Shown piece after piece: positions 1 to 11,700 of a stretch of DNA of 40,570 nt (positions within the stretch are counted from its first letter, which is position 1; every line of letters starts with the position of its first letter). The notes below the pieces were generated by a model that was not told the DNA's origin, made no database searches, and saw only the letters and a program-made list of their open reading frames with translations. The stretch comes from Wuchereria bancrofti. Its lineage: Eukaryota; Nematoda; Chromadorea; Rhabditida; Onchocercidae. The stretch is taken from positions 474,123 to 514,692 of the forward strand of contig SSBO01000009.1 in the NCBI GenBank assembly GCA_005281725.1. Reading direction: 5' to 3'. The position numbers were made by a program, and so were the translations under genes.

Positions 1-195
1 TCATACCGGTGAAAAGCCGTACAGTTGTCGGATATGCAAAAAGAATTTCACTCACTCCGGTAATGTGAAGAAACATATGATGACTCATACCGGTGAAAAG
101 CCGTACAGTTATCAGATATGCAAAAAGAATTTCACTCAGTCCGGAGATATGAAAAGACATATGATGACTCATAACGGTGAAAAGCCGTACAGTTG
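1..195 (+). repeat. 84-bp coding tandem repeat (zinc-finger units)
   Basis: Units beginning at 1, 85 and 169 share the linker, the Cys pair and the SG(N/D)xKxH helix region. The first two units are nearly identical at DNA level and the third is more diverged. One finger plus linker is 28 codons, so the repeat keeps frame. Confidence 0.85.
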
Positions 196-346
196 TTCGA
201 TATGCGGAAAAAGTTACACAAAGGAACACAGTTTGCAAACTCACATGCTAACTCATGGTATGAATAGAACTATCTACCACTGTACTGTATGCAGTAAAGA
301 TTTTTGGACTAAACGCAACTTGAAATTTCACATAGAGAATCATTAA
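1..346 (+). CDS. C2H2 zinc-finger protein, 3' end (partial)
   Basis: The reading frame is open from base 2 to a TAA at 344-346; the 5' part lies outside the window. It encodes four classical C2H2 fingers joined by HTGEKPY-type linkers, so it is probably a nuclear DNA-binding transcription factor. Finger 1 (CRIC...HMMTH) is complete. Finger 2 reads SYQIC: its first zinc-binding Cys is Tyr (codon TAT at 110-112), so it probably cannot hold zinc normally. Finger 3 (CSIC...HMLTH) and finger 4 (CTVC...HIENH) are intact, and the protein ends directly after the last His. Fingers 1 and 2 are near-identical 84-bp DNA repeats, which indicates recent finger duplication. A possible AATAAA lies near 677. 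The DNA target cannot be inferred. Any start inside the window is internal to the protein. Confidence 0.9.
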   Translation, partial: HTGEKPYSCRICKKNFTHSGNVKKHMMTHTGEKPYSYQICKKNFTQSGDMKRHMMTHNGEKPYSCSICGKSYTKEHSLQTHMLTHGMNRTIYHCTVCSKDFWTKRNLKFHIENH

Positions 347-1331
347 AGCTTGCGCACTTTGAACAGAAGCAAGATCCTCTGTTATTTCTGTTGTTGATTA
401 CTTATATTTTCTATTGGTCAAATTTTTGTCACTTATTCCTTTTCTTTATTGACAATTTATTATTGGTATTTTTGATTTTATGTGCATATTAGGGTCATTT
501 TCCTTACTTTTGTTTTATTCCTACAATGAATTTATCAACATAAACTTCAACCATTGATATCATTTGCAAGTAACTTTGCATTCTATGCACGAAGAATTTG
601 CAAATAAGTATCGCTGTTGTTAAATTACTAATGAAATGAAATTATTTATATGTATTCCTTACTCTATTATTGCATAAATAAAATGGAAGTAAATTTTTGG
701 AAAAGAATCTTCTTAATCACAACATATCATTTCATGAAGTTATATAATTATGCGATTTGCAACAAATCGTCAAATTCATATCAGTCAGTGACTTAATATT
801 TAATCAGCTATCAACAAAGTATTCAACAAGAGATTTGAGGAGGCACATACAACGCATATCTAACTATTTATGTTGACTGAAATATTCTTAAAACCATTTT
901 ACTTTGATCAATTATGTCAACATATGTCGCAAAAGTTTTTTTAGCATATTACTTTTTTCTTTGCTGAAATGATATTAAATACACCTGTCGTTAGGAAGCG
1001 AGGAGAAGCTGTAAATGAATCATCTCTTTGTTCATAAATTAACCTCGCTTTACACACATTATACTGTATGAGATATGTGAGAATTAAATGCATGTAATAG
1101 ATATTGTAACAAAGAAATATCTATCCTTAAACAAATTTCCTCTATTCCCAAATTCACATTTATCGAACACCATCTCTTAATTACAATTAATCATTGCTTT
1201 ACAATTGTCCATTTATAGTGCGGTTGGGGTTTCAGCTCTCTTGTAATGTTCAGCGTTTTATAACTGTATTGCATCCATGCAATATGTATAATGCGTTATT
1301 ATTATGTTCATTTGTTTTTATGTTAAATAAA
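347..1331. other. Intergenic spacer
   Basis: AT-rich spacer after the zinc-finger gene. It holds the presumed 3' UTR and a possible polyadenylation signal near 677. No coding exon or repeat family was recognised. Confidence 0.5.
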
Positions 1332-1440
1332 GGTTTAATTACCCAGGTTTGCGGTGTCTACAATCAAAGAAACAGAAAGAACAGTCAAATTTTGTCACAG
1401 TTATAGAAAATCGACGACAACACCTGTCAAGAAATCATAG
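1332..1440 (+). ncRNA. SL1-like spliced-leader RNA gene or pseudogene (candidate)
   Basis: Bases 1332-1353 match the nematode SL1 leader at 20 of 22 positions. The first 14 bases (GGTTTAATTACCCA) are exact; the differences are A to G at leader position 15 and A to C at position 21. The next bases are GTGTCT, a plausible 5' splice site exactly where the SL1 exon should end. An Sm-site-like AAATTTTG occurs at 1387-1394, about 55 bases into the transcript, roughly where SL RNAs carry their Sm site. The 3' end at 1440 is a guess from the usual ~100-nt size. Strong stem-loops were not obvious, so a decayed copy, or a retrocopy of a trans-spliced mRNA, is also possible. Confidence 0.45.
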
Positions 1441-1960
1441 CGTGACATGTATTTCACTTGTCCTCCTAATCTTTTCAATTTAATCACTTTACTTATTCCA
1501 ATTTCTATAATTTATTTTTTTGCATGCTGCAATTGTGAATGCTAAAATTGTTTAATATTAACTAATTTTGACCTTGACGTTTTGTTAAAAACAATGCAAA
1601 ATATAAGAATTTGATGCATTGAATATTTTTTTAAACCCTAATTGATATAAAAATTTCAAACACTGTGATTGCGCTATTTGCTTTTCTTTTATCTAACCTT
1701 ACACTTTCTGTCAAAAGTAATTAAAAAAGGTACAAACAGCCATACTAAAAGAATTAACTCAATATGTAAAAGGAAAGTTGTGCTATCATGCATGCAGTTA
1801 AGTATATTTTGCAACAAATGCATTTATAAAAACCAACCAATTCATATTCGACCGCTTAATGCACTAACATATCTAACTACAAAATTTTAATTTAAATTAA
1901 CAATTTGTATGCAAAATTATCATTTAATGCAAAATAGCCATTTGTTCGTTAAGTAAATGG
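1441..1960. other. Intergenic spacer
   Basis: AT-rich sequence in which I see no gene or recognisable element. Confidence 0.5.
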
Positions 1961-2119
1961 AACGCGTTGCGTTCGCCATGCGTCATATTTATGCGAAATT
2001 CACTTAACAATTAGAGTTTTTTAATAAGACGGCAAAATCGCATTATCAGTTAATCTTTGTCAAGCACTCGGTCATCCTTTTATGTTCCTTCACTTTTTAG
2101 GGCATTGGAATAGAATCGT
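1961..2119 (+). repeat. 160-bp dispersed repeat, copy 1
   Basis: Nearly identical to 4928-5087; the only difference I see is one inserted base (TTAATC against TTAGATC). It starts at AACGCGTTGCG and ends at TAGAATCGT. It is less AT-rich than its surroundings and contains several CpGs. There is no long open frame, no clear terminal inverted repeat and no visible target-site duplication. Confidence 0.9.
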
Positions 2120-3593
2120 GAAAATTGTTAAAAACTTTTAATTATTATTTTGGGAGAGGTTTGCTGTTAGCTGATTAGCAATCATTGTTCATCATTAGCA
2201 ATCATTGTTCATCACAATAGTTAAAGCTAAATTTTATTGATGTGATTTTCAATTTTTTTAAATTTAAAATATAATTATACTGATGTTTCCTACACCCAAA
2301 CTGTTTACCCCAATCTGATTATAGTGATATGAATTATGAAATTAACACTCTAATTTCGTTTTTCTTTTCCATCATTTCTGGTATGATTGTCGATAATGCC
2401 CTCCTTTTTTTTTTTTTAAGTAATATATCTGTAGTGAAGATACTACAAACGAATTCAATTTGTAGCATCAAAATATTATGGAGAATATATAAATTTAGGA
2501 GATTTTGCACAATTGAAATTCAGGTCAACATTAATGTTTTTTTTTTTTTAATAAATCATTAAGAGACTTCCTAAGCTTAGTGTAAGTTGATTCCCGCAGT
2601 TGGTAATATTGAAATTACATGGGAATATTAAAATTATTTTTACTAACAGATACAGTAGTATAAAAAGTGGAGTGGAAGTAAACAAAAAGGAAGTGATAGA
2701 ATCACTTTTTTGGAAAGAGATTAATTTAGTATTGTATTAACATAATGTATATATAGTCATCAAGAGAAATGGTCAGTGGTCAAATTATGTGAATACGATA
2801 ATCATTGTTGCAAACCCTAGAAATCATATATTTGAAAAAGGCATCGATATAATTTTAACTTTTGTGTTATATTGATTGAAACGAAAGGAAAAAATGCCTT
2901 TGTCGCGAAGAATTCTTTAGCTTTATGGGTAATACACGGTTTCTTCTTATATTCTCGAAATTAGCCTTATGTGCATTCTCGAAGACGGTAGCTAAATTAT
3001 GGATAGTACGTTTCCATGTCTTTCGATTTGAGATTAGAAGTGGACTAATAACGGTTGTTCAACATGGCCAGGAAGGCTAAGATATTGTCATAGAGAATTG
3101 AAATTGTTACACAAACGATTGACAACCAAAAAGATATTTTAAATTTAATAAGTGGAAGAAAAGAAGATATTGTAATTTTTAACTTTAAATTTTAATGTAA
3201 ATTTAAGAAAAATTAAAAATTTAGATGATTAGAGACCAAAATTGATAATTCAACACTTTGATTAATGAAGGAAAAAAGTCAATAGTTATTACCTGTCTAG
3301 TTTTGCTGAACAAAAAAAAAAAACGAAAAAATAATCTTTTATAATTGAATAATTTTTTTTGATGTCTTTTTAAAGAATCATTTAATTGATATATTATAAC
3401 AAACATTTTTATTGTTGAAATTTATTGCTAGAAAATGTTTATTAGAAATAATAATAACATTAATTATATTTTAATTCCTTCACAAAATTATTAAAACATT
3501 TAAAAAACATTAACCTTTGAAAGAAAAGGACGAAATATTTAAATTATTTATTGTAGAATATAATAAAAAAAGAAATGGAATATTATTGATTGA
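2120..3593. other. Intergenic spacer with small repeats
   Basis: It holds a perfect 20-bp tandem duplication (2174-2193 and 2194-2213) and poly-T runs. A higher-complexity stretch at about 2765-2990 partly resembles 5588-5750. The end near 3546-3551 carries a minus-strand AATAAA suited to the gene that stops at 3594. No coding exon was recognised. Confidence 0.5.
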
Positions 3594-4599
3594 TTACAAC
3601 AAATTTAATTTATTTTTCACTTTATTTTCCACTTTTTCCTTCTGTTCAAATGAAATTTCAAATTCGTTTTCTTCTTTGATCATTTTATAAGCATATCCTA
3701 AGTCATCAACATGAGCACGTAACGGGCAATCATTGTATGGATTTGTATTACAACAACATACAACCAATGGTATCGACGTCATTACGTCACGTGTATCCGT
3801 GTAAAAGCATTTTTTAGCAAAGCCATTTTTAAGATAATTTGAGCATAATGCTAAATATGGATATTTTTCCAATAACGTTTGATCAATATCTGATATGCAA
3901 CCAGCCGAAAGCTAAAGCAAAATATATCATTGCATAATTAGAAGAAAATGAATAAAGATTAAAAATAAATAATTTATTTGTCAAATTCTTTCAAAAAGTT
4001 TAAATAGCAAAATTACAAAAACTGAAATATTCATAAAAAGTTTAGAAAATGAAGAAAAAGAATTCACATTCACTATTGTTTACTGATATGATTAGTAAAA
4101 AAAGAAAAAAAAAACAATTCAACATGAATAAATTTAACGTTTATCATGGCAAAAAAAAATTTACAATAATTTTTAAAACGAAATAAATAAATATTTAAAA
4201 TTAATAATGATTATTAAATTAGGAGAAAATGAATGAAATAAAATACCGTAAATCTGTTTTGCTGTAAATAAACTACCTAATTATTTTTTATGATAAAGTT
4301 TTTGTGATATTTGTGATAAATTGTGATAAATTAGAGATACAATTTTTATGTTTCATTCATAATTTGACCCTAACTTACATTATTGGATATTGCACGTGGA
4401 TCAGTTGTCATAGCATATCGAATATGATAACAACCCATTGGTGATTTACATTTAGCTAAATTTCTATCAGGCTGAATGCAAAAATTTTGCTCCTGTCGAA
4501 ATGTTTCTTCAGTTACTGTCCATATTGAGTCGATTGGTACTAATTCACGCATAAACATACTTTGTATCTCTTTTTTCTTATTACATGGAATATTACCAT
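3594..4599 (-). CDS. Cys-rich, probably secreted protein, 3' exons (5' end unresolved)
   Basis: Two exons fit. Exon n-1 (4599-4379) follows a TTTTAG acceptor and ends at AAT|GTAAGT. The last exon (3911-3594) follows a TTTAG acceptor and ends in a stop. Both sides of the 467-bp intron are phase 0. Together they encode 178 residues plus one split codon. Cysteines are spaced as in an extracellular disulphide domain: IPC, NFC, AKC, MGC, AGC, ALC, KKC, then CCCN and DC. The CCCNTNPYNDC ending resembles the closing motif of Ly6/uPAR or activin-receptor-type three-finger domains and of some nematode ET-module proteins; that assignment is inference. The C-terminal tail is Lys/Glu-rich. The upstream exon must end in phase 1 and should carry a signal peptide; I could not place it. 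Positions 3546-3551 give an AATAAA after the stop. Confidence 0.75.
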
Positions 4600-4842
4600 C
4601 TAAAATGATGATAATGAATTTTTATCATGAATTTAGTTAAATCATTTTGTTAATTTTTTAACAAATAAGAGATTATCACCATTCTTTTATAAGATTAACA
4701 ATCATCAAAATTACACTTATTTTGTCCAAAAATATATAAATAGTTACTTCTGATATTGGCCATTTTTTTTTTTTTGACAGTTTTATTTTTAACAAAAAAT
4801 AAAAATGTTATTATATTGGTAACAATGTTATCAGAATTTCAG

Positions 4843-4920
4843 CAACCTATTATTTGTGTTATTAAGATTTTATCAATCTATTGTTTGTATTATCAGGATT
4901 TTATCAACCTATTATTTGGT
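4843..4920. repeat. 31-bp tandem repeat, about 2.5 copies
   Basis: Units start at 4843, 4874 and 4905 with the core CAACCTATTATTTG. The array ends just before the second 160-bp repeat, which may mark its insertion or duplication border. Confidence 0.75.
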
Positions 4921-4927
4921 AGAAATA

Positions 4928-5087
4928 AACGCGTTGCGTTCGCCATGCGTCATATTTATGCGAAATTCACTTAACAATTAGAGTTTTTTAATAAGACGGC
5001 AAAATCGCATTATCAGTTAGATCTTTGTCAAGCACTCGGTCATCCTTTTATGTTCCTTCACTTTTTAGGGCATTGGAATAGAATCGT
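4928..5087 (+). repeat. 160-bp dispersed repeat, copy 2
   Basis: Same orientation as copy 1 at 1961-2119, about 3 kb apart, on the other side of the Cys-rich gene. The flanking sequence does not match closely beyond a short ATTGTTA/AATTATTATT patch downstream. Confidence 0.9.
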
Positions 5088-5772
5088 ATTGTTAATACAA
5101 TGCTTGTTTTTTTAATTATTATTAAACTGCACTGACTGAACTTCACTGAGTAAACCGGCACTAGATGTTGGACTGATCCGGATCGTTTAAGTATTTTTTG
5201 AATAATATATTGGATAAAGTGACTTTACCGTCTTATGTTATGCTAGAACACACCAATCGTTAACAAAATTTCTCATAGCTTATGACGTATTACAAATGCA
5301 ACACTCAACTAACAAATGCGCAAATTTACATCAAACGATGTTTTCCATACAAATTATTTAAATCAAAGTTTTGTTGTTAAAGATATCAGTGCAACAAGCG
5401 TCGAGCACAAACTGGTTAATTTTTATAAAAGTGCCAATTGCAAAGCATACTTGTGTCACGATAACCAATTTCATTTAACAATTTTAATTTCTTCGGTATA
5501 GCGCTTTGTACATTCATTAATCTTGACGGAAAATGGTAAAATTAGGTAAAAATACTAATTAAATTCTTTTAAATAACAACCGAAAGTGATCAATGGTAGG
5601 ACTATGCGAATACTACAAAAAAGAAAAACGATTACATAACCGTATTTGTATAAAACATCGGTTATATTCGCAATTTGTCACTGAGATGGCTTTTGTCATC
5701 CATCGATTGATGCGGGAAAAAGAAGCCTTTATCGCTGGGAATTGTTAAGTGAAATATGATAAAATAAAACAG
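5088..5772. other. Intergenic spacer
   Basis: No gene is seen. The part at 5588-5750 resembles 2765-2925 (shared pattern GATTGA..CG..GGAAAAA, then GCCTTT.TCGC), possibly remnants of one old duplication. Confidence 0.4.
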
Positions 5773-6182
5773 TAATGAAATGAAAAATAAATAAACAAAT
5801 ATTAATGGTGCGAAATATCCATTTCAACACAAAAATGTTACAGGCCACATTTACGGGTCGTATTTCCAACACTGTTTCAAAATTATTTCAACTTTAATAT
5901 ATTAGTAACTGGTAATATTGGTAATTCAATTCATACAGTACCCCGTTTTGATTTTAAAACTGTAATCGTAAACAGCTAAAAATAATATACCAAATTAGAA
6001 GACTGCTAAATTAGGAATAATTACAAATAACACAAACCATAATGCCAACATTTGCGAGTAGTAAGGAATAGAAACCCATAATACTTTCTACAAGCGTAAG
6101 CGTAACAACAGAAATGTAATATTTTTGTGTTGAAATACACATTTCACTCCGTCAATTACCACTTATTTTTCATTTTATTATT
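5773..6182. mobile_element. MITE-like element with imperfect terminal inverted repeats
   Basis: ATTTCAACACAAAAATGTTA (5821-5840) matches the reverse complement of about 6116-6135 with one mismatch. The match extends outward to AATGAAATGAAAAATAA (left end) against the complement of the right end near 6160-6182, and weakly inward (ACGGGTCGTATTTCC against GGAATAGAAACCCATAA). Arms are about 70-100 bp around a non-coding centre. No clear target-site duplication is seen, so the edges are approximate and an old, decayed element is likely. Confidence 0.5.
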
Positions 6183-8741
6183 TTCGGATCTTGAAGGATT
6201 TTTCAAAGAATCCTCGGCAATTGACATATTATAGGGTTAATTCTAATAGGTTACAAAATAATTGTAAAATATTATCCTTGTGTAAAGAGTATAATAAGTA
6301 TCCAATTGACGGATAAGAACGGAATAATAGCACTTAATGTAATCATAGACTATACGACGAGTGTAAGCATTTTTCAAATTTCATGCAAATCAAAAATCTG
6401 ATTATGAAATCTCTGGGAGATTTGTTTGATATAAGTATAAGCATATAACACAACACAGGAATATATTCCTTCTCTTAACAGAAGCAACAGTACAACAATA
6501 TTTACAGGAAATCGAGGATCCAAGTCGAGGAGATCCTTTTTTCTTGTTGTTCCCTTTGTTTCATCGGAACATATATTGTTAAAGTGGGAGTGGTGATGAT
6601 AAGTTCTTTGTTAGTCGAATTCTTTGTTAGGCTTCTTTGTTAGGTCTATTCAGAAAGATCTAAATTTATGAAAGGAAAGACGTAGAATGATTAACGCAAG
6701 TGTTTATGAAAGTCACTCACATCTAAGTTAAAAGATGGAATAACTGAAAGTAACAGCAAATAATTCAGCAACTAACCATAATTCCTCAGTCATTTGATTT
6801 CGCAGATTGTTATGAGAATGAATGAAATACGATCAAATAAAGTGAGAGACTGTATGGTTTATGGCCATCACTTACCTCCATACGATATTCAGCAAACTAT
6901 TTTTGATTCAACTAATAAAACAACAGTATTTTATGCCTATTACATTCAACCAGCGTGAACCTTTATACTATTTACGTCAAAGATATTGCTTGAGCTTTTC
7001 TTCCATATAAAATTATTAGTAATTTGTATTTGATTATAAATGATATTAAAATTTTCAGAAATTACAGCGTGAATTACATTAAAACAGTGAAAAGTCATTT
7101 TTAAACATACGTAAATATATATAGTATTAAATTAAATCAATTGATTAAATTTGTCAAAAAAAAAAAAACTAGATAAATAAACTAAAAATTTAGATAAATT
7201 TTTTTTTTTGGCAAAGATTTACAATTTAACTTATTGGATGGTTGTGAAGTCTTTGGTAGACGTAGATAGAAAAACAAGTGAATTTAAAATTTAATCATAA
7301 AAAATGAAATCTGTAATGTAATGAATTAGTTTACATAAAATTCATCTATGGATTTTATTGAATTTAGTTTCGCAGTCAAAAATAAGCAGATATTATGAGT
7401 TTAATTTCCATTTCCAATATAATGTTATTAGTTTTGTTTGAAAACTAATATTTTCAAACTCAATTATATAAATGAAAAAAAGTGCACGAATGGAATAAAT
7501 TATTGTTTAATTCTTATTACTTTCATATTAAATGGTTTATCTTGTATTTATCTTATTAATATGAAGTAAAGTAAAATAATAAATTATTGAAAAAGTACTT
7601 TATTCCATTTATTGAATAAGGAATGATTGTTTGTTAACTGATTTTTTCTTAGTTTTTTTTTAAGTACATGTAATGTAAATTAAAGACAACAAATAAATGA
7701 TAGCTAATTTTTATTAAGCTAATAATTAATATTAAATACTCCAAATGTTAACAAAGTATTCATATCAAATAAAAATTTCTGCTTAATTTCATAAATTCTT
7801 TTTTTTTCCACATTCATTTTACGAATAAATGCCACCTCCTTACTTTTTCTTTGATTCCCTGCAAAATTAAGCATTGAATTGAAAAATATAACAAAGTTAA
7901 AAGTTTTAATTTGACAAATAATAAACAAAAAAAAAATACAATAAATTCGACACATCTCGTCTTGTTTTAACTAAATTTGTTGTTTTAACTAAAACAACAT
8001 TGCCTTAATTGAGTCTAAACAAAATTCTTGCAAAATTCGCAACGCTTGAAAAGGAAAACTTATTCTGAATGCATTATTTGGTCATTGTTTTTCCTTATTT
8101 ATTTTATTTTACAAAATAAACTTTTTTAAAAGTTAAGAATATAAAATAATGTTTTAAACTTTGAGAAGAATTCCGATCTTTTAAAGAAAGAAATAATAAT
8201 TTCGATATTTCAAATTTATACAATTTACTAATATTATTAGCAAACCATTATTAACATCTTTCGTGAAGCCAAGCTTTTGTCAGATTAAAGTCCAAAATTG
8301 AAGGCTTCAAAATATTTTCAGCAAATAACTTTAGATAGTCATATCAAATTAATAAATCCCCCAAATCAAATCCTATTCATTTGCCTAGCATTAAAAGACA
8401 ATAAGTAATCACCACAAAATAAGACGAAATGCTTTGCATGGCCTATAAAAAAAGGAAACATAACAAACCTATCATTGTCAAAATTGAACTAAAATGTAAA
8501 ATTTGGAAAAAAAAAAAACATTTTTTTTTGCAAATGAGCAAAAACTAAAAAAAAATATAGCCTGAATCAAAATTTTCATTAATTCTAAAATTTGACAAAA
8601 AAAAAGAGAAAAAACTGCAAGTGAGGAAAAAAACGAATTGGAATTATAATCATGTATGATAATAACAGAAAATGTTCCAGCTAACATCATTTTAATGACT
8701 AATAGTCAAAATTTTGCTCTATAAATTTAACAAATTGTAAT
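6183..8741. other. Intergenic spacer downstream of the E2 gene
   Basis: AT-rich sequence with a short TTCTTTGTTAG triplication near 6602-6642 and several poly-A/T runs. It includes the 3' flank of the minus-strand E2 gene. No exon was recognised. Confidence 0.5.
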
Positions 8742-11700
8742 TTACATGAGCATAGTTTCAGGTTTTTCCATATATTCCTTAAAATGTTTTAACCAAATTG
8801 CACCAACAGCACCATCAACAACACGATGATCACAAGACATTGTTACAAGCATTGTTGTTATAATTTTAAACCTAAAATTAATTAGTTTTGAAGTGAAAGA
8901 TAATGAAAGGAATGAAATTATCAAAAAAGTAAATAAAAAAGAAAAAGTGAAAGATTTGTAAGAAAGTCAATGATATTAACAAAGATATTCAATAACTTTA
9001 CTATAAGACCACATAAATTTTCAAAAGTAAAATATCAAATTCGACTTTCCTTTTTTTTTTTATTAAAAAAAGTATACCCATTTTCATTATCACCCGGTAC
9101 AACTTTACGCTCTGAACCAGCAACAGCCAAAATGCATGACTGTGGTGGATTGATAATTGCTGTAAAATGATGTATGCTACCAAACATTCCCAAATTTGAT
9201 ACAGTAAATGTACCACCCTAAAAATAGCATTAATGTATTAATTAATTTGAATTCATATAAAGAATAAAATGGGTTCTATATAGCTGTAATTAAATTCCAG
9301 GGATTACAAATATCATCATCATCATCATTCAATTCTCTTGCAAGAAGACAGTAGAGATAATATTTCAGAAATTTCTCTTTTAATATCGTTTTAATTTAAC
9401 AAGAAAATGATTGATTGAAAATTATATTTTAACAGCAAACATACCATATACTCGTTTGGTTTCAGTTTATTGTTATGCGCCTTATTTGCTAATTGTTTAA
9501 TTTCAGTACTGATTTCCGCCAAACTCTAAAATTTTACTAAAAAAAAAAAAAAAAAAAAAACTCCACAATACATAACAAATCCATGACAGAAAACAATTAA
9601 AAAACTAAAATTGAAAAATCCCTTAACTAAAATAGCTGTTTTAGCGCATATTTCATATCTTAAAATTTATTCGTACTTCGTACATTTTATATTTTTCCAC
9701 TAACTACGAAAATTATTGATGAAATAAGAACTATATGAGTATATGTTTACAAGTTTATCCTTAATCATAAATTTTAGAAAAGTTACTTCAACTTTTAATA
9801 ATTTATGAGAGAAAAAAAAAAAGATGAAATGAACGAACTTTAATATGAGCACTGTGAACGATAGGTGTGATAAGGCCTGTTTCTGTTTTTACAGCAACAG
9901 AAATATCAACAGTTAAATTTTGACGGATAACTTTCTCTTTCTCTAAAAAGAAGCTATTCACTTCGGGTACGTCCATGCATGCTAATGCAGATGCTTTAAT
10001 GACAAAATCATTTATGGATACTTTGACACCTTGATCTTTTAGGTTAGCATTTAAATTTACTCGCATCCTGAAACAAAATTTTAATAAATTTATAATAATA
10101 AATCAATAATGAATTGAGTGAAGAAATGATATGATAATTATGATAAAAATCGTACCAATGCAACGATATTATAATACAAAATGAACTAATAATTATAAGC
10201 TAGAAATAAAATATTTAATTAACCAACAAGATGAAACAATAATAAAGCAAATAACTCTTCAAATTTAACATTCTTTTCATCTATGAAATTTTTTATCTAT
10301 AATTGTAATTACTCAATGATTAAGCAAAAATATAATTTAGATTATCAATAATAATCCTAGTTGAAATAATTCTAATTATTTTATAATAATTTCAGTTGAA
10401 AAATTATCAATTAAAATTATTTTATAAAATATTCAATAAATAAATAAAGTGGAAGGAAAAAAAAAAAGAAAAAACGAAATTCAAAATATTACTAACTTCA
10501 ATAATTCGTCCATTTTAATTTCAGAAGTAAGATAATAATGTGGTATATTTTGTTTACTAAATGATAAACGTTTAGCAATTGTTTCTCTCATAGTCGTAAG
10601 TGGTATATCTTTATATTTCGGATTATCAGATAGAGCTTGTTTTCCATCTTCTTTTTGTTTTTCTTCTGATACAATACATTTTTCATTCATTGCAATATTA
10701 TCAGTGGTGAAAAGAGTTGCAGTTTTATTTACTTTTTCAATATTATGTCGTCCATTTGAATTGATATCCTCATTCTCCTGCAATAATTTTTCAATAGCAT
10801 CCGGAAATAATGCTAAAGATATATCCTTACACTATAATTAATAACAATTATGTAATAAATGTAAGTAATATTGCTGAACAGTAATTAAATCATACAATTA
10901 ACTTATCACTGATAACATAACTCTAAGTTTAAGTTTAAATTATATGCAACTTTTGAAAGATGCAAGTGATTGCCATGCTATTAATATATTTCGTTTAAAT
11001 TTATCTATTAATAGTATGAGACATTATTATTTGTCATATATTTGAAATGACAAAAAAAAAAGTAAACAGTATTTAAATTTCTACACAATGAAAGAAAGTA
11101 TGATAAAGTGTTAAACAGAGAAAAATAATTTATAAATTAAACGATTATTAGAAAAAAAGTAGCCTAATATGACATATGTATAAATATTAGTTTAAAATGG
11201 AATACGATAACTGAATAATAGGATTTAAATTAGGATAAAAATAAAAAATTGAGGAAACTGATCGATGATTAAAACATGCAATGATTACTCAATTATGGAA
11301 TAAAAAATTCAAATAAAAACCTACCAACAAGTTAATATCCAGTGCAGTAGTTAATCTCCGAACATATGGCATAGCAAAAACACGATTACCTTCCGATTTC
11401 ATAACTCGAAAAGGAGAGATAATAGATGACCGACAGTTTCCGGTTGTTGCATTCATCGTATTAGCTTTAGGCACAGCCGAAGCTGTACCTGTTGTTTCAT
11501 ACCGAACACCTGGAAAAATAGAGATATTTGAAATTGGATAAAATTTTTGAAAATACTGACTGAATAGGGAATCGTTAATCGCTAAAGATATCTTTCAAAA
11601 TTATTCAAAAATTTCAGCAATCTTTCCAATATATTATAATGTTAAAAAATCAATCACTGATCAAAATATCCATAATAATAATAATAATTTAAATAATATA

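Noticed and set aside
4590..4770. ATG at about 4760 (MANIR...) as exon 1 of the Cys-rich gene
   Set aside because: A phase-1 donor (GTAACT) exists, but the peptide has only five residues and no signal sequence, so the 5' end is left open.
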